64,000 nt of DNA from Atopsyche davidsoni. Lineage: Eukaryota > Arthropoda > Insecta > Trichoptera > Hydrobiosidae. Shown piece after piece: positions 1 to 11,580 of this stretch (the stretch's first letter is position 1; the number at the start of each line of letters is the position of its first letter). A model generated the notes under the pieces. That model was not told the DNA's origin, did not search any database, and saw only the letters and a program-made list of their open reading frames with translations. The DNA lies in the NCBI GenBank assembly GCA_022113835.1, contig JAILWY010000028.1:1116001-1180000 (forward strand), read 5' to 3'. The translations under genes were made by a program, and so were the position numbers.

Positions 1-203
1 CATCATGCGCTCGGGTGTAGTAGAATTGCATTATTTGCATCATGGATGTTCATGGGGAAACGACAACTCTCTGGATTGGTACTGTTAATTTTTAATGTTA
101 GCCAATAAGAATTTACTTGAAATCAAACTTTTTATTTACAAAAAGCTACTCAAGTTTTGAAGGCATCGAGGGCTCATGAATTTCTATGAACATGTGCATC
201 TAA

Positions 204-210
<7 letters not shown>

Positions 211-273
<63 letters not shown>
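211..273. repeat. (TA)n microsatellite
   Basis: Uninterrupted alternating TA of about 60 bp. The Ile/Tyr-rich reading frames crossing it are products of the repeat and are not genes. Confidence 0.97.
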
Positions 274-275
<2 letters not shown>

Positions 276-321
276 ATTATATTCCACAACTAACTAAACA
301 TGTGGAAAATTTTCAAAAGTA

Positions 322-517
322 TAGCAGCCCCACCTGCAGCAGCCCCTCGCTGGAGCAGCCCCACCTGCAGCAGCCCCTCGCTGGAGCAGCCCCACCTGCA
401 GCAGCTTCTCCCTGCAGCAGCCCCTCGCTGGAGCAGCCCCACCTGCAGCAGCCCCTCCCTGCAGCAGCCCCTCGCTGGAGCACCCCCACCTGCAGCAGCC
501 CCTCCCTGCAGCACAGG
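322..517. repeat. GC-rich minisatellite, about 31-bp unit
   Basis: Repeats of CAGCAGCCCCTCGCTGGAGC followed by AGCCCCACCTG, mixed with shorter CAGCAGCCCCTCCCTG units. It is a GC-rich block in AT-rich surroundings. All frames on both strands stay open for about 100 codons, so the Ala/Pro/Ser-rich and Gly/Cys-rich ORFs here are not credible genes. Confidence 0.93.
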
Positions 518-743
518 CCGCCTGTACTCGAGTACTCTGGTGCGGGGTGGGCTCCAATGTGCCCGCGGACACATCTCGCGAAGGGGATTTTACAATTATC
601 ACGGAATAGATTGGATTCTTGAAAATCGATGTGACTTTATATCGATGTGAATTCTCAGTATTTTCAGATTGCCAACTACGCGTGGAGTGCCCCTGTCTCC
701 AAACCCAGTGCCATGCAGTCCGCGACTCTCTCTTCCCGAGAGT

Positions 744-1080
744 GTTACATTCATATTATAAATAAAATACTTTAGCAAAATACTTTCATGTTTGCATTGT
801 CAAACTCAGTTTGATAATGTTGGCGAAATCGGTCTCCAATAAAAATTTACATGCGGATAAATGACTCAAGTATTTTAATATTTTTCAATAGAATACTTCC
901 CTCGAGTATTTTATTAAAAAATTCCACCAAGTACTCTCTGTCAAAAATATTAAATCTCAAATATTTTATTTAAAATGAAACTCCACCTAATACTCTTTGT
1001 CAAAAATATTGATCACTCAAATAGTGTTTCATAAGTGTGTGTATTTTCACAAATATGGATGAGACGTGTTGTAGTGGAAT
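744..1080. mobile_element. Degraded palindromic MITE (family P1)
   Basis: Contains the core shared by about eight loci in this window: TTGCATTGTCAAACTCAG next to GTTGGCGAAATCGGTCTCC and AATAAAAATTTACATG. It is followed by the family's outer arm (AATACTTCCCTCGAGTATTT and ACTCTCTGTCAAAAATATT), which occurs twice. Terminal boundaries and target duplications are not clear. No coding capacity is seen. Confidence 0.6.
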
Positions 1081-1089
1081 TCACAATAT

Positions 1090-3117
1090 ATTATAAAATT
1101 TGTAAAATTCAATATTTATTTGGGGAGATGGTTGGGTGTAGAACTTCAGTAACACCTTTCTTTTGAGAAGCGCTGACTTGCTGGATGGACCGTTCGGCGA
1201 GTCGCTCGAGTTTTTCCGACCTCGATGTTTATTTATTGGACGTGTTATTTTTCCCATTTCTCATTTGCCTGAAAATTGCGCTATTTCCTATTGAGCGTTG
1301 TGCGATCAACACGGCGTCCCCTTTTCCTGGCATTAATCACCATAAGGGGAGGTCACATTTCTGATGATTGCTTTTTAGTGCCCGTAGTACGGCAACACTG
1401 GCTGCGTTTTATTTATAACGTCATATTTACTGTCTATCATACATTACGACATTTAACAAAAATCATACTAAACATTTAAATTTAAAAAAGAAAAAATAAA
1501 TATTCAAGCTTGCGACATTTAAGGACCTCTTTTGAAATCTTTTGAGGCCATTATCATTTGTTAATGTAAACTAATGTGATGTAACACATAAACATGCCAA
1601 CGTGGAAAGGTTGGTGAAACCTGTCACCAACAAAATTAAACACGTGACGACAAAAGCGTCATGTGGGTATTCCTGTAAAAAGGACATTATTATTTTCAAA
1701 GTTCCTATTATTATATTATTTCGTTTGTTTTGAGTTCTAACTTTACTTTGGGTTACTATGTTATGTTTCCAACGATCCAAGTGGCGGCTATTAGTAGTGG
1801 TGTTATTACGAGTATTATATATCATTTAATTACGATAATATTATTATAATGGTTCGACCACATTTTTTACAGTTTTTGTTTTTTTTTATTTAAATATTAT
1901 TATTTGATATATTTTTTATTGGTGTTGGATAAATTTGCATTCATCGTGGATTTTACCGAAAAATTATTTATTTTCGACAATTCGTAAGGCAACTGATTTT
2001 TATCAATTTAAAAAAAACCGTTATATTAACAAGAGTTAACAATTATGTATTTTTAAAATTATAATATTATATAATACTTGAAATTTTGCAGCAGTCTTTG
2101 GAATCAAACTTTTATTTATTTTATCAAAAGCTGTTTATAAGTAATTATTTAAAAAAAAAAATTCCCAGATGACATTTTTATTTGGGAATTCTTAGCGTTA
2201 AAACTGTAGGAAACGCTTTATTAATTAAAATTATTAATTATCTATTTTATGAAAAATTTGTGATGAATAATATTAATAATTCTTGTACAAGGTAAAATAA
2301 AAAAAAACGTTCTGAAACTTTCATCACATCACAAGCGTTTCGTCATTTCATTAATTATGGAATAAGATTTTTCATATTATTTTTGTCCCTTGGACATGGC
2401 GTTTTTCATATATTAAATTATATTGATTTTCAAAAAGTCTACTGTGAGTAAAAGATTCTTAAACTAAATGTTTGAAAATTTAATTTTTTCATTAAATAGG
2501 TAACATCAAGATTTTTTTGATTTAGTTATTAGTAATTTTAACTATGACAAAGCATCTATATTTCAACGGTTCATTTAAAATTATGTTTATTATATGTATC
2601 ACATTTTTTTGAATAATACTACCCTAACAGACTACTTTTATATTCATGTGGACTATAGATTTTAAAAATAGTTTTTAATTACCCTCTGGGGTAAAAACTA
2701 ACCTGTAAGGGGCCTACGGAGGCAAATAAAAAAGGAGTACATATATGTGTTCAACAAGAGTGGATCCTAAGTCGTCCCCAAAACTTAAGGCTTAGACGTT
2801 CCGTAAATCTTATAAACACAGATAACACCTATGAATTAACATAATACTTTCGTAACACAGACAATCAACTTGATTTCCAAAAAAATATTTAAAAACATAT
2901 AAGTGAGTACGTATTTGCTTTGTGGTCAAAGTAGGTTGAATAAATACTCGAAGTTTATTTAATATTAAAAATTGCCTACTTGTTCACATACCAATTAACC
3001 CTATAAATATAAAACGGGAAAATTCGGCATATGGTCTACAAGACATAAAAGTTTAGGGATCTCCAGTGTGGCCTGTCAATTTTTGTATGAAAAATTAGTA
3101 AAAGCTTTTCTACTCAC
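1090..3117. other. AT-rich DNA without recognisable genes
   Basis: Apart from a slightly GC-richer patch around 1140-1400, this is AT-rich sequence with homopolymer runs. The short ORFs in it show no recognisable domain, and I see no convincing splice-bounded exon before the candidate at 3118. Confidence 0.6.
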
Positions 3118-3292
3118 CAGAAATGCAAAATAAGATGATACTGATGATCATCCAACCAGGAAGATTAACAGTCATTCTCCTGTGTCGTCTCCCACCGTGT
3201 CTTCCGATCCTTGTGGAGCAGCAATGGTGGTCATCATATCGACCACCAGTAATAATGCCATCTTGCTCCAAATCTTCTTTAACACCTCCCAT
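3118..3292 (-). CDS. Candidate first coding exon of an unidentified membrane or secreted protein
   Basis: An ATG at 3292 (minus) opens 58 codons that run into a strong donor, G|GTGAGT at 3118/3117, ending in phase 1. The peptide starts MGGVKEDLEQDG, has a basic stretch GRHGGRRHRR, then a hydrophobic segment LPGWMIISIILFCIS. That arrangement would fit a signal-anchor or a late signal sequence. An in-frame stop lies a short distance upstream of the ATG, as expected for a 5'UTR. Composition is less AT-biased than the flanks and no repeat copy of it appears elsewhere in the window. The downstream exons would lie at lower coordinates but were not found in 1-3117, so a long intron is implied. I do not recognise the protein. 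A chance ORF remains possible. Confidence 0.45.
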
Positions 3293-5100
3293 GACTAAGT
3301 CTGTTGGTTCATTTGGGGTTCATGTTCACGATCAACTCACTGATATTTAACCACTGTCCAACCGCACTTCTCAAAAACATTTTCACGATAAAAATGTTAT
3401 ATATTTTCCCACATTTACGACATGGTTTTAATTATATTTAATTTTTAAAAGCACAACACCACCTACAAAAAAACAAACAAACATATGAATATTTAAAGTT
3501 TTATTGCTACATAAAATAAATTAATTTATGCAAACTATAAAAGATAAGAGGCAGTACAACGTTTATCAAACAATACAAAAAAAATATTTCTTCCCTCTTT
3601 TTTATATATTTTATTTTATTAAATGTATATAATTACGGCTAATTATTAAATACTACAAGTATAAAGTTTTCCTGGAAAATGAAACATTATTTTTGCTTTG
3701 CTTGGGGTAAAAGCTACTTAAAAAAATGTTTTTTGTCTATGAATGATTTTTTTTTAATTATAGTAAGAGCGTGTTATTCATAAAGGACCATGTTTAATAT
3801 GATTTGTTTTTTTGTCAGTAAAAAATACATAACATATTTAAATAAAGATGACGTTGTTTATTGCGTTTTCTGCTTTCAAGATGATTAGTAAAACCCGGAA
3901 TGGTAGAAGTGCTCAGAAATTATAAACAAAAATTATCGTAAGATACTGAAAATTGTGCGATTTAAATGTGTCTTAAATGTGGTGTTTTTAAATTATAAAA
4001 TTCTGTTGCATATAAATTTTATACTAAAATTGAATAAAACGAAACATCGGATTAAAAAAAATCATTTTAAAACCACTTCAAAATATTTTTTTTTTCTCGA
4101 AATAATATGGTATTCATTTTTCAATAAATGCATATTTGGAAAAATAAAAAATCAAGTAATAGTAATAGGGATAAATTTTGTATTTCTTATATATTAAAAT
4201 ATTTTCGAATTGATATATGCCCTAAGAATGTCACGGCATACCAAAAATACGAAGTTATTGGAGAAAATAAAAAATACAGACGAATGGTTTTCGGATTTTG
4301 ATTTGAGTATTTTGGAGTGAGTGGGAACTATAGTAAATGCAACAAAATTAGATGCATGTATTATATAATATATCTCTGCTATCTGTTCGAGGTGGGTGTC
4401 AGGTTAAAATTTAAATCACTCACTGTGAAATAATCAATGTTGTCCCGCATTTTTTTTTAAACTATGAGCATGAATGTATTTTCTGAAATTATGTGGCTTA
4501 TTTATATGGAAAAACGAAAAAGCCTTCCTTTACAAAATAATAAATTTCTGCTAAAAAAATTGTTACAAACCCGGAGCAGTCAGTTTCAGTCCCTGACTAG
4601 ATGCAGAGTTGCTCAGTACAAGCCAAACAAAGCAGATAAGTTCGTAATTAAATTTGGGTTGGCATCTGACGTCAATACAGGACAGACAGGTCACATATGT
4701 TGAAGAAATAAAACGAAATACATTGTATGTAATTTGTACCAAATTTTAGTTTTGAAATATGAAATAAGGACTGCATGTGTTGACTAGCAGGACTTTAACT
4801 GGCTTTCCTGGGCTGGTCCGCGCTCGGTGAGGCTCTCCGGCTCTTTTCATACATTCAATGTTGCTTTGTGGCTATGAAATATTTCACTAGAACGGCCACA
4901 AAAAGACTTAAATATTATTATTTATGTGTTTCAAGAGAGGTTTAAGGTTAAAGGTTTGTGACATGCTTGGAATTATCCTGCACACTCCGAGGGATGGAAT
5001 CTTCATTCACTGAATTTTAACGTTAATTTTGGTAAATTTGAATGAAATACATATACGAGTAAGTGATGATTTGATCAAAAGCATAAAAAGCGTTTTATCG
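3293..5100. other. AT-rich DNA without recognisable genes
   Basis: Mostly AT-rich with homopolymers and short ORFs rich in Lys, Asn, Ile and Phe. Nothing here matches a family I know. A small GC-richer islet lies around 4790-4840. Confidence 0.6.
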
Positions 5101-5124
5101 TGGGGTAGTTAGCACGCTGGCTCG

Positions 5125-5322
5125 CTACGCTCGACGAGGGGACGAGGGAAAGAGGGGACGAGGGGACGAGGGGACGAGGAGACGAGGGGACGAGGGGACG
5201 AGGGGAAGAGGGGACGAGGGGACGAGGGAAAGAGGGGACGAGGGGACGAGGGGACGAGGGGACATGGAGACGAGTAGACGAGGGGACGAGTAGACGAGGG
5301 GACGAGTAGACGAGGGGAGAGC
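5125..5322. repeat. GACGAGGG minisatellite
   Basis: An 8-bp unit (GACGAGGG, with variants AAGAGGGG and GACGAGTA) repeated more than 20 times. Purine-rich on the plus strand. The three overlapping minus-strand Ser/Pro/Leu-rich ORFs are repeat translations. Confidence 0.95.
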
Positions 5323-5567
5323 CGGAGAGGGCGGCGCTGAGCGGGGGCGGGCCGCGCCAGGACATAAATCAAACACCCCACAGAGGAAAACTTCCCAAGT
5401 GCCAAATCTTTCATACCGACTTTTGTGTGGAAGTAAACGCACCGCCACTGACCGCTATAATATAGAATCGATAGCAGTACTGCCAATGAATGCCAAGTGA
5501 AGTGCTCTCGAGTGGTGGAGGAGGGTGGGGATCAGCGGGAAGGCGGAGTCCAAGTCACAAGGCCGCA

Positions 5568-5895
5568 AATAAAAAACACTGTGTGTATTTAGATATAAAT
5601 AAAAAAGACAAAATACAAAAAAAATTGTATTGAATTGTCTTCGGACACTCGTCGTGGAGTGCCGCAGCTGTTTGATATCGACGCGCTCGCTTTCGGTTAT
5701 CCTACTAAAGAGGAATCAACTTTTGTTTGTTTGAATGCACTTTTGAAGTTTGCTGGTTTTTTTATAAACTCTCAAAAATTAAAAAAAAATAATAATTTCT
5801 CTTTATTTTCGCATTTTAAGCGTCTTTATTTTTTTTACGTTCGACCGGATTTATTGTCCGTTATATTCGAAATCCGTTAAATAGAGATTTCACTG
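5568..5895 (+). mobile_element. 5'-truncated pogo/Tigger-like MITE (family P2)
   Basis: Matches the two complete copies at 19683-20107 and 25274-25661. It has the shared core TGTCTTCGGACACTCGTCGTG and TTTGATATCGACGCGCT, then a right end resembling GTCCGTTATATTCGAAATCC and finishing GATTTCACTG followed by TA. The left end is missing. The 81-codon ORF inside is an incidental frame across the element. Confidence 0.75.
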
Positions 5896-6027
5896 TACAC
5901 ATTTATACTCGAATTTTCGAGTTATATGTTGTTGGCTGGACGTTTAATTCATTTTAAAAAAATGTTTGTCTTTTATTTTATGTAAAAGCTTTAATATTTC
6001 TTTATAATATTAGAGAGACAAGATGAG

Positions 6028-7048
6028 ATTTATTTTATTTTTGAGAGGAGATTAATTCCTATTTTAATATTAATTATTGGGTGAGGGCATCGATTTGAAG
6101 GAATCTTATACTTAATTTGCGTCTTCATCCCTGTAAATGAGAATTTATTAACATAAAACACTTCTTAAGTGATTATTTTATTTTAAAAAAATATGTGCAA
6201 ATTTTTTAATTTTTATTTATTTTAAATTTATTTTAAATTTATTTTAAATTTTTTAATTTTGATTTGAGCACTTGAAAGTCAAAATGGCCTTGTTTTTTGT
6301 TAATTTGTGACTTCCTAAGGCCCGTCGAGAGACTTCAGTTTCTGGGTCTATAATAGCAGAAAAATATGAAATTTTACGTGTATCAAGAATAACGGAGTTA
6401 ATGGCTTCAAATATATAATTATTTGGATCAGATTGTCTTTTGTGGGTTATTTTAAAATTGATTTGTTGAATATAAATGATTTTAAGTCTTAATTTTTTTA
6501 TTCTTTTGTTTATATGAAGGATTATAATTATCACTGTCTCAGCATAAATATATGCTCAGTGAGATATACCCAACCTCATCCGAGGAGAGCCACCAGAAGA
6601 AGAAGATTGGGAGTTAAGATGGTCCCATGCTTTGATGATTGGCAATGGATTTTGTTTTGCGGGATTATTTTGTTTAGTAAGCATTTTCTCTGAGCGATTG
6701 GGAAGTCGAAGTTTATTGAATAATAAGGGATATGTTAATTTTATAACTATAATAAAATTTTGTTGATTTGAATTATTATCATTTAATATGGCGCTCTCCC
6801 CTTTCATTGAATTTTTAAAAGAAATCAGTTTATTCAACAGTTTAATTTCTTGATCTTGATCAAGTATAATTATTTTAATGTTATTGTCTCTTTAAAGAGT
6901 TGGGTATAGACTATTTTTATATAACTATTATCAACGTGGTAATTTTAATTTATATGAAAGACAAGAGTATTCTTACTATTTTTACAGTGATTCCTATTCA
7001 TTTTTAAATTATTTAGCATGATTTAGTTATTTTTTTTATACTCATTTT
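6028..7048 (+). pseudogene. Nuclear mitochondrial insertion: decayed ND4
   Basis: Read with the invertebrate mitochondrial code, the plus strand carries recognisable pieces of NADH dehydrogenase subunit 4 in the correct order. FESSLIPILMLIIGWG lies near 6040-6090, LWLPKARRETSVSGS near 6300-6345, [18 protein letters not shown] near 6615-6675, [14 protein letters not shown] near 6689-6730, EISLFNSLISWSWSS near 6815-6860, and a C-terminal part ends in TAG near 7048. The Ser in ESSLIP is encoded by AGG AGA, and Trp in LWLP by TGA. Frameshifts, an AT-rich replacement at about 6130-6260 and missing blocks show it is dead. Under the standard code there is no ORF. In mitochondria this protein is a membrane subunit of complex I. 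Here it is a nuclear fossil. Confidence 0.9.
6205..6258 (+). repeat. TTTATTTTAAA short tandem repeat inside the ND4 relic
   Basis: Three near-perfect 11-bp units interrupt the ND4-derived sequence. They probably arose after transfer to the nucleus. Confidence 0.7.
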
Positions 7049-7089
7049 TAGCGATAAAAATATGGGATTATATTTTACGTTTAAATTTA

Positions 7090-8405
7090 ACGACTTATTT
7101 ACTAGGATTTTTATTTATTTTAGTTTCTTATCTTTTAATGGGAATGTATTTTTATAAACAATTTTCTAACGTTATTTGAGTGAGTGATTTTTAGTTTTAA
7201 CACTTCTTATTTTTTATTGACTATTTAATTAGATTGAATTCCATTTTTTATAAGATTTGTAAGTATAATTTGTTCTGTTAAAATTAAAAAAGATTTAAAT
7301 ATTAATCGTTTCATTTATTTACTTACATTTTATCTATAATTTTCCATATTTAAAAAGAAATTAAATGGGTTGAGATGAGAAAGGGTAAATGTCTTATTGT
7401 ATTGTTATATATGTAATCAATATTTTTTTACTGAAAATATTTGGTAGAATTTCATTTAAATAATTTGTATAAAATACTTTTGAGATTTTTCCACGGGTTT
7501 AATTTTATTGGTGACCGGTTTCGCCAACCTTTCACGTTGGCATTGTCAAACTGAGACTGAGACTCCGTTTGATAATGCAAAACCGGTCACCAATAAAAAT
7601 TTACATGTGGAAATATCCCTAAAGTATTTTAAAATATGTTTGTTTATTTATAATCAAAATCTAAAATCTTACAAGGTTGGAATTTAAACTGTTTTATTTT
7701 GTCGCATCTGAGACTAAATAATTTTTATAAAAATTGCTTAAATATAAAATTATGGGTTATGATATTATATTTATTACTTAAATTTAATTAAAAATTATTG
7801 TATGATTAGTAATTGTAGCCGGGGCCACTAAGAGAGCCCATTTTCTTCTTGACTTTCTGCTGCAATATTAGCTTCAACATCCGTTTCATCTTCAGCTCAT
7901 TAATCTCTAATTATTTATTTATACGATTACATTTATTTTTTTCAAGTGCTCGTGTTATTTCTATTAATTTTTGTTTTACTATATTTATATCGGGGATTGC
8001 GATAATATGGAGTTTGATTTAAAAAAATATTCTCTGGAATTATTTCGATAGGATATGAAAATGTATATTTCTTTCTTTCATTAATTAACTCATGCATTAT
8101 TTAAGTCTTTATTGTTTAAGTGTGCTGGAATATTAATAAAAAAGCATAAATAAGTTTATTTTCTTCCTATTGTTTTATGATATTAAATCTGACTTTATAA
8201 GGAGGAATTGTAAGAATGTCTAGCCTAAATATATTAATTTATTTTTTCTACTTGTTTAACTGTTTCGTTTTATTTATTATAATTTTTATATACTGGAAAG
8301 ATTTCACGATGAAACAAAAAAAACTAATATTGAGATAATAGTTATATTAATAATTAGAATAATTGGGGGTTCAACGTTAATGTGATTTATGTATCCTGCC
8401 CCTAA
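7090..8405 (+). pseudogene. Nuclear mitochondrial insertion: decayed ND5
   Basis: It follows the ND4 relic in the same orientation, as in the ancestral arthropod mitochondrial genome (ND4, trnH, ND5). Invertebrate-code reading gives ND5 blocks in order: a region around 7240-7430 with KKDLNINRFIYLL and then a degraded match to the conserved GWDGLG segment, SPFSSWLSAAMLAS near 7838-7880 (TGA=Trp), EFDLKK near 8008-8025, and MISMIGGSTLMWFMYP near 8355-8400. Frameshifts and stops are frequent. A palindromic MITE (7436-7640) is inserted in the middle. I could not make out trnH between ND4 and ND5. The relic ends at about 8405, where the hAT pseudogene begins. Confidence 0.88.
7436..7640. mobile_element. 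Palindromic MITE (family P1) inserted in the ND5 relic
   Basis: Two arms in inverted orientation. The left contains TTGGTGACCGGTTTCGCCAA and CATTGTCAAACTGAG. The right contains GTTTGATAATGC and AACCGGTCACCAATAAAAAT. The outer ends, AAAATACTTTTGAGATTTT and CCCTAAAGTATTTT, are also inverted. ND5-derived sequence flanks it on both sides, so it inserted after the mitochondrial DNA reached the nucleus. No ORF. Confidence 0.82.
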
Positions 8406-9480
8406 AAAATACATTTTAGAACAGAGACATCATTTGCTTTGCATTTTTCGTCAAAAGCGGAAATTTCTCATTTTTTTTAATCGATATTATTCTGCATGTC
8501 AATCACTTCCATTTCAAAGTCTTCGGGAACTGTATTCACATCTATATTAAATGGCGAGGAAAACATTTTCATGGAAATCGCTGTCTTCTCAGCTTTGAAC
8601 ATTTGGAATCGTAATTGAAATTCGTTGATTAAAATGTCTATATGTTGTGCGTATTTTTGAGAAGAAGTAACATTTTATTTTTCTAAATGTGGAAGTGAGA
8701 CACATTATTCTGCAAAAGATGCTGTTTCCACAATTTTAATTTGCGCTCAAAGCCCTGAATATAATCATACAAATTGTGAATAAACTGTCCTTTGCCTTGA
8801 GGTTCCACATTAAGATCGTCATGATGCTGAGTCATGTCGATGAGAAACCCAAAATCGCACATCGATTCTTTATTATCAAAATGAGGTAAAACATATCCCT
8901 TCATATCCAAGAACAATTGTATTTCGCTTTTTAAGTTGTATACTCTTTTTAGCATTGCACCTCTACTAAGCCAACGTACTTCGGTATTAAAAACCACGTC
9001 GCCATATTCAGTTTCTAAATCTTTCAAGAATTCTTTGAATTCGCGGTGATTTAACGCGCGCGACTTTATAAAATTGATTACATTAATTATTGGTATTATG
9101 ACATTAGGCAAACTCAATCTTTCCGCACACAAATATTCCTGGTGAATTATGCAGTGGTTAACGAATATTTCCCTTCCTGTGACCTTCTTAATGTCTTGAA
9201 ATAGCCTTCCCGATACTCCTACCTCCATGGTTGACAATGCTCGTGCTCCATCTGTCGATATACCAATAATCTTTTCTAATGAAATCAGGAAATACTATTT
9301 CTGCAACAGCAGTCAGACATTCTTTTATCATCTCTCCATCCGCAAAGGGTTTAATTTTTTTTGCCAGTCAACAAAACTAGCCTTTGCTGCCATATTTGAT
9401 AAAATAGCTTGATTTTTAAAAATAGTCTGTTGTTTTCCTAAGACAAGTGAGTAACTCGTCACAAAAAATTGTTTCTGTTT
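8405..9480 (-). pseudogene. hAT-superfamily transposase pseudogene (ZBED5/GTF2IRD2/EPM2AIP1-like)
   Basis: Minus-strand frames carry most of the catalytic region of a hAT transposase of the class domesticated in vertebrates as GTF2IRD2, ZBED5 and EPM2AIP1. In order: AILSNMAAKASFV, a frameshift, KPFADGEMIKECLTAVAE, a frameshift, STDGARALSTMEVGVSGR, HCIIHQEYLCAERL, FNTEVRWLSRGAMLKRVYNL, and FGFLIDMTQHHDDLN. The longest open segment is 184 codons (8683-9237). Beyond its stop, more family sequence continues in another frame (MFSSPFNIDVNTVPEDFEME, near 8500-8580). The C-terminal dimerisation region is missing where the sequence meets the mitochondrial relic. The GC-rich GGCGGGCCGC upstream (near 9571) resembles the GGCCCGC motif of hAT MITE ends elsewhere in the window. 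It is non-functional because of frameshifts and truncation. Confidence 0.88.
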
Positions 9481-9639
9481 AGTATGTACTACCATTTTAA
9501 TATAATTAATTTTATAACAATATATTGATGGGGGAAAGTCGAAAAAATAAATTCAATTTTAAAAATGCTTGGCGGGCCGCATAAACATATTTAAAGGGTC
9601 CCATAAACATATATATCCTTGCTGTAGTGTATATGCGCG

Positions 9640-10010
9640 GTAAATGGTTTTTTAATGTTGTAATTTAGCGATAGGAAATAATAGTGGAGACTTGTTGAAA
9701 ATAACCTGGTCATTGAGCAGGTGCTCACACGATTTCACACGATTTATTTCTAAAATCTCTTGGCGACCGAAGTTTGTTCCTTTATTGCTGATATGCAAAA
9801 TTTTAAGATTGAAGTTCTGATTAAAGCCGTGTTTATTATATCAGTAGGTAACGTATTTAAATAAGTTTAGTTGTTCTATTCTGCATTCTATAAAGTCCAT
9901 AAAAATATAAATCCAGGACAAGACATCACATGTCTCAAAAGCTAGCCATTTTTCACTTACTTGTACACGGGTTATGCATGTTGAAATTAAAATATATTAA
10001 TTTTCAATTA
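9640..10010. repeat. Interspersed repeat shared with 20110-21090
   Basis: AATAATAGTGGAGACTTGTT, AACCTGGTCATTGAGCAGGT, ATTTATTTCTAAAATCT, CAGTAGGTAACGT and ACATCACATGTCTCAAAAGC all recur in the same order between 20110 and about 21090, where they are spread over a longer stretch. This copy is therefore shorter or internally deleted. No coding function recognised. Confidence 0.7.
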
Positions 10011-11454
10011 CTTAAGAACCATAAAAAAATTGTTTATTATTATATTATTAAGAATACTGTTAAATTTTACTAAAGTTGGGTAGCTTATAATTACAGTATG
10101 ATGTTGAATTTACTATGGAAACTATTTTAATTTCTAGTATTTAAATTTTTTATTTATTTTTATAGTGATGGTGTCATGTTTTTTTTAACTATACAAGCGA
10201 GAAATATTGATGAAATTTCACATCTAAAAATTAATTTAGCAGCTTTAAGTTTTAAGTTTAACACATTTTTAGGTTTAATTTAATATAATGGGCCGAAACA
10301 CAATTGTTTAATTTGTTTTGAGATATTTTTGAGGTGACTTATTGGTATTTACAGGTATGTCGTGTCCGACACGGCAGTCAACGTGAAATAGAATTTAATT
10401 TTAACGCATTAACAATAATATACCTCTGATTTGGTTTCAACTAATAGACAAATAAAAAATATATATAACGTTTAGTGTCTTATGTCGAAACTGAAATGCA
10501 AGATACAATGTTCCATTTATTTTTTCAATATAATCATTTAATTAAATTTATGAATATGGCTTCACCGATACAGTTTAAGTACATAAATTGAAAAAGCAAT
10601 TTCTATTGAAAAAATAATATAAAAATAGTGAATAAGAAAATATGTAACAAAAGCGGTCTCCGAGCCATAGATCTTGGATCAAATCCCCATACAAATGGAG
10701 AAGATTTTACTTCTTTAGGATCTTTAGGATTCTTTTGGATCCTTTGGAATTTTTTTGAAAGAGAGATAAATTTATCAAAATAAAAAAGTAGTCATAACAA
10801 TAGTTAATAAAATTATTATAAATATAACGCATTTTAAAATTTAAAACTTTTCAATTGGAAATTAAATAGACTATTTATATTGTACAAGTTTAATTATATC
10901 TTCACCAATATACTGATACGTATAACAAAAATTAGACTTCATTGATAATAAGTCAATACCGTGCAGCTGCTTCAAATCCAAAATGATGGGTTTTTGAAAA
11001 TGAATCATTAATTAATCGAAATCATCTGATTACATAAAATATTCCGAATCTACGAAGTCCTCGTGTGTTCACGGTAAGCATCAGCAGGGATTTCAGGTGT
11101 AATATTTAACTCAAAGGTAACTTCACTACATGGAAACTACGTTTCTTCAGTCTCCACTTGGAATCCGGCGCGCCGAGAAACTCGCCAACCGGTCTCATCT
11201 CACAATTATGGACCCACAAGTCGTTCCAGTCGCCATCGACCATCGTCGCCTTTTTTACTCTTCGTGTTTATTTATTAATAGTTGGATTTAATTTAATTGG
11301 TGTAAATATCAGAATCGACGAATGAAATAATAATGTAATTTGACAAAAAAAAAACGCGTGATGATCCCCGATTCGCTGGTTAAAATGGACTAAAAAGCTT
11401 AATAAAATATGTTACAAATTATCAATCTCAAAACTCACCGCGCGCTCCTGCGGC
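10011..11454. other. AT-rich DNA without recognisable genes
   Basis: Includes a short degenerate repeat of GGATCTTTAGGAT (about 10715-10755) and, toward the satellite, a few less AT-rich patches (11150-11240). No gene or element could be supported. Confidence 0.55.
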
Positions 11455-11580
11455 CTGGAGAGCTGGAGGGCTGGAGGGCTGAAAGGCAGGAGGCCTGGAG
11501 GGCTGTGGGGCTGGAAGGCTGGAGGGCAGAAGGGCTGGAGGACTATGGGGCTAGAAGGCTGGAGGGCTGGAGGGCTGGAG
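11455..11580. repeat. GCTGGAGG octamer repeat leading into the satellite
   Basis: About 15 degenerate copies of an 8-bp unit (GCTGGAGG, with AAGGCAGG, ACTATGGG and similar variants). The same octamer, one or two copies long, forms the variable junction between the large units that follow. This degenerate block may be the ancestral edge of the array. Confidence 0.9.

Noticed and set aside
176..650. ORFs with Ile-Tyr repeats and Ala/Pro/Ser-rich tails
   Set aside because: They run through (TA)n and a GC-rich minisatellite; no domain.
5075..5486. Pro/Ser/Leu-rich minus-strand ORFs up to 125 codons
   Set aside because: Translations of the GACGAGGG repeat.
6253..6837. Two 93-codon minus-strand ORFs
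   Set aside because: They are antisense shadows of the ND4-derived mitochondrial insertion on the plus strand.
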